A DNA stretch of 11,125 bases from Dehalococcoidia bacterium UBA1151. GTDB taxonomy: Bacteria; Chloroflexota; Dehalococcoidia; Lucifugimonadales; Lucifugimonadaceae. Both the position numbers and the translations under genes were made by a program. Numbering within the stretch: position 1 is the first letter of the stretch; every line of letters starts with the position of its first letter. Of this stretch, positions 6,459 to 11,125 are shown in pieces. A model generated the notes under the pieces. It saw only the letters and a list, made by a program, of their open reading frames with translations. It did not search any database and had not been told where the DNA came from. The stretch covers positions 329-11,453 of the forward strand of contig DBZV01000148.1 in the NCBI GenBank assembly GCA_002311865.1. Direction: 5' to 3'.

Positions 6459-7202
6459 CTAACGTCGGAATCGGAGTGGTAGCAAGAGGACCACGGCCTC
6501 GTAGATGATGCCCGCGCTCATCTTGGAATAGCCAGCGTTCCTCGTTCGGAACATATACGGGTGCTCCCCAATCGCAAGATGGGCGCGCTGACAGGCCATT
6601 GTCACCTCTGCTTGGAACGCAAAGCCTGTTGCTTTGAAGCCATTCAGGTCGACATTTTCAAGCGCTGATCGCCTGAATCCCTTGAACCCTGAGGTTGCAT
6701 CACTAACATTCACTCCCACCAGTGCCCGTATCCCAATGTTTCCCAGCCTGCTAAGTAAACGGCGACCCAGATTCCATGATGGATCGACATCTCCCCCGGA
6801 TGAGTATCGGGTGCCAATCACGACGTCGAACTCTTTGAGTTTCCGCAGAATTTGTGGTACTTCCTGGGTGGGGTGGGACAGGTCTGCATCCATCTCAATA
6901 ATGAACTCGGCGCCGATATCCAGCGCGAGCTTGAATCCTGCGACGTAGGCGCTGCCCAGCCCAAGCTTTCCAGCGCGGTGAAGTACCTGGAAGTAGCCAT
7001 CAAAATCTGACGCCAGCCGATCGGCGACTTTTCCCGTGCCGTCAGGTGAATTGTCATCAACGATGATGATGCCAAGCCCGTTGATATCAAGTTCTTTCAG
7101 CTGCTGGACTAGAAGCGGGAGATTTTCTGCTTCATTGAACGTTGGAACTACAACCGCAATCAGCGGCGGGTTCGCCAGCGGCTCTTTCCGTGCGTCAGTA
7201 AT
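6459..7202 (-). CDS. Polyprenyl-phosphate mannosyltransferase, DPM1-like GT2 (apparent AUU start)
   Basis: GT-A fold family 2 enzyme, 247 residues, predicted to transfer mannose from GDP-mannose to a polyprenyl phosphate at the inner membrane face, supplying lipid-linked mannose for glycosylation. VVVPTFNEAENL is at 17-28, VDDNSPDGTG at 48-57, GLGSAYVAGF at 81-90, the metal-binding DAD at 105-107 followed by LSHP, GTRY at 130-133, and the DPM signature SDATSGFKGFRR. No C-terminal membrane domain is present, as in single-domain DPM1 forms. The frame has no ATG, GTG or TTG before the catalytic core; the first ATG (6891-6893) would start at DAD and delete the donor-binding half. I infer initiation at ATT 7200-7202, two bases past the upstream gene's TAG and with GAGG 7 bases away. 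This implies tight coupling to that gene. Confidence 0.9.
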   Translation of the reverse strand: MTDARKEPLANPPLIAVVVPTFNEAENLPLLVQQLKELDINGLGIIIVDDNSPDGTGKVADRLASDFDGYFQVLHRAGKLGLGSAYVAGFKLALDIGAEFIIEMDADLSHPTQEVPQILRKLKEFDVVIGTRYSSGGDVDPSWNLGRRLLSRLGNIGIRALVGVNVSDATSGFKGFRRSALENVDLNGFKATGFAFQAEVTMACQRAHLAIGEHPYMFRTRNAGYSKMSAGIIYEAVVLLLPLRFRR

Positions 7203-7204
7203 GC

Positions 7205-7651
7205 CTAAGCCTCGTCAGAATGTTGTGCTGTCAGATGGCGGAGCGACCACAACTTGTGCTGCACCATGATGCATGGCCCATTGACCACGTCGAGGCCAGC
7301 CTCAAGCGCAATCTCTGCGGCAAGATCATTCTCTGCACCGGGTTGCATCCACAGGGCGCGCGCGCCTTTTTCAACGGCCAGTCTGGCAACTTCCGGCGCT
7401 GCGGCCGGTCTGCGGAATACGTTCACAACGTCAATGTCACCCTCGACCAGATCGAGTGAATCGACGGCCGCCACGCCGAAGACTTCTGTTTCATGTGGAT
7501 TTACAGGGGTGATCTGCATTCCCTTACTCACCAGGTACGAAGTAACGCCGAAACTCGGGCGCGCCGGATCTGAGGACAGGCCGATAACCGCGATTCGATT
7601 AGCGTAGTGGAGTACGCGATCAATCGTTTCTGCTTCAGAATTTCGCGTCAT
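7205..7651 (-). CDS. CoA-binding domain protein (CoA_binding_2, YccU-like)
   Basis: Small single-domain Rossmann protein of 148 residues, typical length for the YccU-like family, related to the CoA-binding domain of succinyl-CoA synthetase alpha. Seen are AVIGLSSDPARPSFGV (21-36, nucleotide-binding loop), PVNP at 49-52, NVFRRP at 77-82, LWMQPGAEND at 100-109 and NGPCIMVQH at 124-132, all family hallmarks. Binding of CoA or a similar ligand is inferred from the family; the physiological role is not established. The ATG overlaps the preceding glycosyltransferase stop by ATGA, and the next gene starts two bases after its TAG, so it is embedded in the operon between two lipid-linked sugar synthases. 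Confidence 0.9.
   Translation of the reverse strand: MTRNSEAETIDRVLHYANRIAVIGLSSDPARPSFGVTSYLVSKGMQITPVNPHETEVFGVAAVDSLDLVEGDIDVVNVFRRPAAAPEVARLAVEKGARALWMQPGAENDLAAEIALEAGLDVVNGPCIMVQHKLWSLRHLTAQHSDEA
7210..7213 (-). promoter_or_regulatory. Shine-Dalgarno that decides the mannosyltransferase start
   Basis: GAGG on the minus strand, inside the last codons of the CoA-binding-domain gene, lies 7 bases before the ATT at 7200-7202. The spacing equals that found for the ATC start of recF. Confidence 0.5.
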
Positions 7652-8388
7652 GATGACTTCGACGCCCCGTCACGATAAACGCCGCGCAGATTGTTCAGGC
7701 GCACCCGGAATATATCAACGAACCCTAGTGCCCCGCTAATCAGGCTGACTTTACTCTCTTGCCGGTAGTACCAGTCAATTGCGATCTCTTCCATAATCGC
7801 ACCCTGCTTCTGGGCGAGAAAGAGTACCTCCACGTCAAAGCCAAAGCCCGGGAACGTCTGACTTCCAAAGATGCTTTCAGCCAGCTCACCCCGGTACATC
7901 TTGTATCCACATTGCGTATCGTCCAGCCCGCCAACGGCAAACAGGCGGGCCGCGTAGTTGTAGACGCGGCCGATGATGTGTCGACGCCATGGTTCATCAA
8001 TGCGTCTTGAGCCGGGAGCTTCACGGGAGCCAACGCCAATATCGTAGGTGGGATCCTGATTGACGAAAAACCGGTCGATCTGATCGGCGGGCATTGAGAG
8101 ATCGGCGTCGCACATAAAGCGCCAGGTTGCGTTTGTCGCCAGCATTCCGGCCTGGACCGCAGCACCCTTGCCGCGATGTGGAATTTGAACCAGCCGGACG
8201 CGGGTACCGCCCTCGGCGGCATCGATCACGATCTCTGCGGTGCGATCGGAGCTGCCGTCATCAGCGACGATAATCTCCCACGAGTACGATTTGGTTGAGA
8301 GGTGGGCTGAGACCTGCGCAATGGCGTCGCCGATCAACTTTTCCTCGTTGAACGCCGGAATCACCACGCAAAGGAATGGCTCGCCCAT
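7648..8388 (-). CDS. GT2 glycosyltransferase, ALG5-like (polyprenyl-phosphate glucosyltransferase type)
   Basis: Family 2 GT-A enzyme of 246 residues. CVVIPAFNEEKLIG is at 7-20, VADDGSSDRT at 41-50, RGKGAAVQAGM at 72-82, the metal-binding DAD at 94-96, then GSRE, DDTQCGYKMYR and GFGFDVEVLFLA. The DTQCG and GFGFDVE blocks are those of dolichyl-phosphate beta-glucosyltransferase (ALG5)-type enzymes, so transfer of glucose from UDP-glucose to a polyprenyl phosphate is the likely reaction; the exact sugar is not certain. No transmembrane domain is evident. The ATG lies 5 bases after the lysC stop and the gene overlaps the next by ATGA. No clear Shine-Dalgarno is visible, consistent with coupling to lysC. 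Confidence 0.9.
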   Translation of the reverse strand: MGEPFLCVVIPAFNEEKLIGDAIAQVSAHLSTKSYSWEIIVADDGSSDRTAEIVIDAAEGGTRVRLVQIPHRGKGAAVQAGMLATNATWRFMCDADLSMPADQIDRFFVNQDPTYDIGVGSREAPGSRRIDEPWRRHIIGRVYNYAARLFAVGGLDDTQCGYKMYRGELAESIFGSQTFPGFGFDVEVLFLAQKQGAIMEEIAIDWYYRQESKVSLISGALGFVDIFRVRLNNLRGVYRDGASKSS

Positions 8389-8393
8389 CGAGG

Positions 8394-10139
8394 TTATCGA
8401 GGGTCCGCGAGATTGAATGCCGCGTGGAGCGCACGCGCGGATGCTGAAACGTCATCGGAATCCACCAGACATGTTATGCGAATGTCCGCGGTGGTAATTG
8501 AACGGATATTTATGCCTACGTTCGCCATGGTGCGAAACATCTTCGCTGCCTGACCGGGTGTGCTCTGCAGGCCCGAGCCGACAACGCTCACCTTGGCCAT
8601 GTTGAGATCGACAAGCACTTCATTGAGTTCAACGTCCCTCTGGGCCTCCACGGTTTGCCGTGCCCGCACAGCCTCGTCCTCTTCAACTGTGAATGCCATA
8701 TCCGTGCGACCATCGCTAGCGGATGTCTGGACCAGTACATCAACAGAGATACCGGCATCGGCCAGCGGCTCAAAGATCCCCGCTGCAACACCGGGCCGAT
8801 CAACCACTCCCCTCACCGTGATCCTGGCGGCGCTGGGAGCGATGGCGAGGCCCGTGACCGGATACTCGGCTGCATCCACGACTGGTGGATCGGATTCGAT
8901 AATTGGCGCGTCAAACTCGTGCGACAGTGCGGCGGCGGCTTCATCGACCGCAACTTCGTCCACGACGCAGGTGATGTGGACCTCAGCGGTCGCCATCAGG
9001 TGAATATTGACGCCGTAACTGGATAGAGTGCGGAACATGCGAGCCGCGTAGCCGGGACTGTTCTGCATGCCAGTGCCCACAATGCTGACCTTGGCTAGAT
9101 CAGAGCGACTCTCCACGGTTGCGTCGGGCGTCTCGCCGGCGGCCGATATGGCGTTCTCCAGATCCTTCGCAGCCACGGTGAAAGTGATGTCGGATGCGTC
9201 GCCGCCGAGTGCGTCGTTGGCGAGGATCACGTCTACGTTTATGCCGCGCGCCGCAACACTTTCGAAAAGTGCTGCGGAAGTGCCCGGGCGGGACACAGTG
9301 GTTCGCAGGGATATCTCTGCAACGTCGCGTTCCACTTCTACCGCGGTGACGGCATTGCGGATTTCCATCGCCCTAGAGCCTTTGAGGCTCTCGCCATGGA
9401 TCAGCGTTCCAGGGAGATCGTCAAACGTTGACGCGACCAGAATCGGAACGCCGTATATGGCACCGAGTTCGATGGACCGGGGATTCATCTTGGCACCCAG
9501 GCTGGCCAACTCAAGCATGTCGCCATAATCGATCTCGGTCAGTTTTCGGGCCTCTGGAACGATGCGTGGGTCAGTGGTATAAATCCCATCCACATCCGTG
9601 TAGATCTCGCAGCGTGCGGCACCAAGGCGGGCGGCGAGCGCCACCGCCGTGGTATCGGACGCACCTCGACCCAGGGTCGTTACGTCTTCTGAATCCGACA
9701 GACCCTGGAAGCCGGCGACCACCACTACCCTCCCCGCATCCAGTTCACGGTAGATGCGGGTGGGATCGATATTTGCGATGCGGGCTGATTGGTGGCGAGA
9801 GTCGGTCTTGATCCCAGCCTGGATGCCGCTCAGGCTAATCACATCGTGGCCCTGCGCCCTAATAGCCATGGCCAGTAACGAGGCGGAGACAAGTTCTCCC
9901 GTGGAGAGCAACGTATCCATCTCACGCGGTGCTGGCGTGCCTCGATCTCCCACAACGGCGTTGGCGAGGGCGATCAACTCGTCGGTGGTACCGCCCATTG
10001 CTGAGACCGTGACCACCACATCGGCGCCAGTGGCGCGGGTTCTACAGATGCGTTCTGCAACGGCGCGGACCTTCTCGGCGTCGGCAACAGAGCTGCCACC
10101 GTACTTCTGAACTATTAGTTTGCGTGATCGGTCCGTCAT
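8394..10139 (-). CDS. lysC: Aspartate kinase with four ACT domains
   Basis: Catalyses ATP-dependent phosphorylation of aspartate, the first step towards lysine, threonine and methionine. 581 residues, longer than the roughly 400 of common monofunctional enzymes. The kinase domain (about 1-265) has KYGGSSV at 12-18, TLGRGASDTT at 155-164, TDVDGIYTTDPR at 181-192 and the LASLGAKMNPRSIE block. Four ACT domains follow as two tandem pairs: about 268-345 with 349-410, then 437-510 with 514-577. The second member of each pair repeats the pattern KVS.VG.G.Q..PG.AA.MFRT, so the regulatory module was duplicated. Four-ACT aspartate kinases are known from cyanobacteria, where the enzyme is inhibited by pathway amino acids; similar control here is inferred. 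The ATG overlaps the thrB stop (ATGA), with GAGG 4 bases upstream. Confidence 0.96.
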   Translation of the reverse strand: MTDRSRKLIVQKYGGSSVADAEKVRAVAERICRTRATGADVVVTVSAMGGTTDELIALANAVVGDRGTPAPREMDTLLSTGELVSASLLAMAIRAQGHDVISLSGIQAGIKTDSRHQSARIANIDPTRIYRELDAGRVVVVAGFQGLSDSEDVTTLGRGASDTTAVALAARLGAARCEIYTDVDGIYTTDPRIVPEARKLTEIDYGDMLELASLGAKMNPRSIELGAIYGVPILVASTFDDLPGTLIHGESLKGSRAMEIRNAVTAVEVERDVAEISLRTTVSRPGTSAALFESVAARGINVDVILANDALGGDASDITFTVAAKDLENAISAAGETPDATVESRSDLAKVSIVGTGMQNSPGYAARMFRTLSSYGVNIHLMATAEVHITCVVDEVAVDEAAAALSHEFDAPIIESDPPVVDAAEYPVTGLAIAPSAARITVRGVVDRPGVAAGIFEPLADAGISVDVLVQTSASDGRTDMAFTVEEDEAVRARQTVEAQRDVELNEVLVDLNMAKVSVVGSGLQSTPGQAAKMFRTMANVGINIRSITTADIRITCLVDSDDVSASARALHAAFNLADPR

Positions 10140-11086
10140 TTCGCCTCAACCACGTAAGCGCCCGTTGTTGCGGGCCTGGTAACGATTGTCTTGCCGGGCA
10201 GGTTGTGTAGCCGCGCCGCTTCCTGCATCTCGTAGATCACAGTCATCTCGCGGCCGGTCGTCAGTGCGATAACCGCCGGTCCTGCTCCAGAGAGGAACGC
10301 GGCGTGCGCACCGCCAGCATAGGACGATTCAATCAGTCGGTTCATGGCCGGATATACGGCGCTGCGAGCCGGTTGATGCAGCCGGTCTTCCATGGCGTAC
10401 CGCAGGAGATCGAGGTTCCCATTGGCGAAGGCGCTGACCATCAGTGCCGTGCGACCAGCGTTGAACACGGCATCGGCCCGGGAGACTTCAGAAGCCAGCA
10501 GCGCACGGGCATCGCGCGTTGGTCCTTCAACATCGGGTAAGAAGGCGACCACCTGCAGATCATCTGGAAGTTCAATCCGGTTGGTGATCCATCGGCCGGG
10601 CCGTGGGTCAACATCGAGATCGCCGTCGAGATCGGTCTGGACTCCGACGCACATTCCACCAAGGATAGCGGGAGTGACGTTGTCGGAGTGACCGTCGAGG
10701 TCCGCGGCCAGCTTGATCAGTTGTTCCTGGTCGAACTCAACCCCTTCGAGGGCTGCACCAGCCAGAAGTCCAGCAACAATAGCTGCCGAGCTGCTGCCAA
10801 ATCCCCGCGAATACGGGATCTTGCTCTCAGACCTATACGCGAGTTCCGGGACTGGCTTGCCGATCGCTGAAAACGCGGCTTCTGCGGCGATCACTACCAG
10901 GTTGGTCCGGTCGAGTGGCATCGAATGAGCTATCCCACCCTCGCCACCCATTGTGACGCTGAAGGGGCCACGCTCAACGGTGAGTTCGCTCCAGATATCA
11001 AGAGCCAGGCCCAGGCAGTCGAAACCCGGACCCATGTTCGCCGTGGTCGCAGGGACTCGAACGGTAACTTTTTGTATTTGATTCAT
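10136..11086 (-). CDS. thrB: Homoserine kinase
   Basis: GHMP-family kinase of 316 residues that phosphorylates homoserine for threonine synthesis. The N-terminal VPATTANMGPGFDCLGLAL is at 11-29, the ATP-binding PYSRGFGSSSAA loop at 91-102, DGHSDNV at 131-137, and the C-terminal LSGAGPAV at 265-272. Length and motifs are standard for ThrB. The ATG at 11084-11086 is the only sensible start, a few residues before the first beta strand, although no good Shine-Dalgarno precedes it. The gene overlaps lysC by ATGA, so both should be made together. The remaining bases to 11125 contain no recognisable start of another gene; an upstream partner such as hom or thrC may lie beyond the edge. Confidence 0.96.
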   Translation of the reverse strand: MNQIQKVTVRVPATTANMGPGFDCLGLALDIWSELTVERGPFSVTMGGEGGIAHSMPLDRTNLVVIAAEAAFSAIGKPVPELAYRSESKIPYSRGFGSSSAAIVAGLLAGAALEGVEFDQEQLIKLAADLDGHSDNVTPAILGGMCVGVQTDLDGDLDVDPRPGRWITNRIELPDDLQVVAFLPDVEGPTRDARALLASEVSRADAVFNAGRTALMVSAFANGNLDLLRYAMEDRLHQPARSAVYPAMNRLIESSYAGGAHAAFLSGAGPAVIALTTGREMTVIYEMQEAARLHNLPGKTIVTRPATTGAYVVEAK

Positions 11087-11125
11087 TTGTGCAAGTTGTT
11101 TGGTTACGCGGGAGGGCAGGTTTCA

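Noticed and set aside
6459..6893. A 144-residue glycosyltransferase fragment starting at the DAD motif
   Set aside because: The GT2 N-terminus (VVVPTFNEAENL, VDDNSPDG) lies upstream in the same frame without interruption.
6818..7090. Minus-strand 90-residue frame overlapping the mannosyltransferase
   Set aside because: It is an out-of-frame shadow of the DPM1-like gene with low-complexity composition.

Overview
The window reads as a compact bacterial chromosome segment with moderately high GC, close gene packing and the standard code (TGA ends recF, the sirtuin, thrB and one glycosyltransferase). The gene set suggests an uncultured, probably marine, free-living bacterium. A Chloroflexota (Dehalococcoidia/SAR202-like) origin is my best guess, but it rests on gene content and protein flavour only; no marker gene or database search supports it. 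No mobile element, CRISPR array, tRNA or rRNA was recognised.

Layout. (1) Positions 1-1896, minus strand: two tandem paralogs of the DUF3179 family, each with its own homologous leader. Copy 2 (787-1896) is complete and copy 1 (1-477) runs off the left edge. Each is interrupted by one in-frame TGA at exactly the same place, the first Cys of the family's CPLC motif, giving U-x-x-C if read as selenocysteine. A hairpin with its loop 21 nt after the TGA, and unusually high nucleotide identity just downstream of it, fit a bacterial SECIS element. This is the most interesting part of the window. (2) Positions 2068-5461, plus strand: recF, apparently starting at a rare AUC codon behind a good Shine-Dalgarno, overlapping a sirtuin deacylase by ATGA, then a class III PLP aminotransferase related to glutamate-1-semialdehyde aminomutase. 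(3) Positions 5470-6357, minus: a TPR protein with an unassigned C-terminal domain, preceded by a perfect 15-bp palindrome. (4) Positions 6459-11086, minus: a tightly coupled five-gene run in transcription order thrB, lysC, an ALG5-like polyprenyl-phosphate glucosyltransferase, a CoA-binding-domain protein, and a DPM1-like polyprenyl-phosphate mannosyltransferase that appears to start at AUU.

Functionally, thrB and lysC serve the aspartate-to-threonine pathway, and LysC carries a duplicated regulatory module (four ACT domains). The two GT2 enzymes probably make lipid-linked sugar donors for envelope glycosylation. RecF serves gap repair. The DUF3179 proteins are predicted to be exported, membrane-anchored proteins with a redox-type UxxC motif; their chemistry is unknown.
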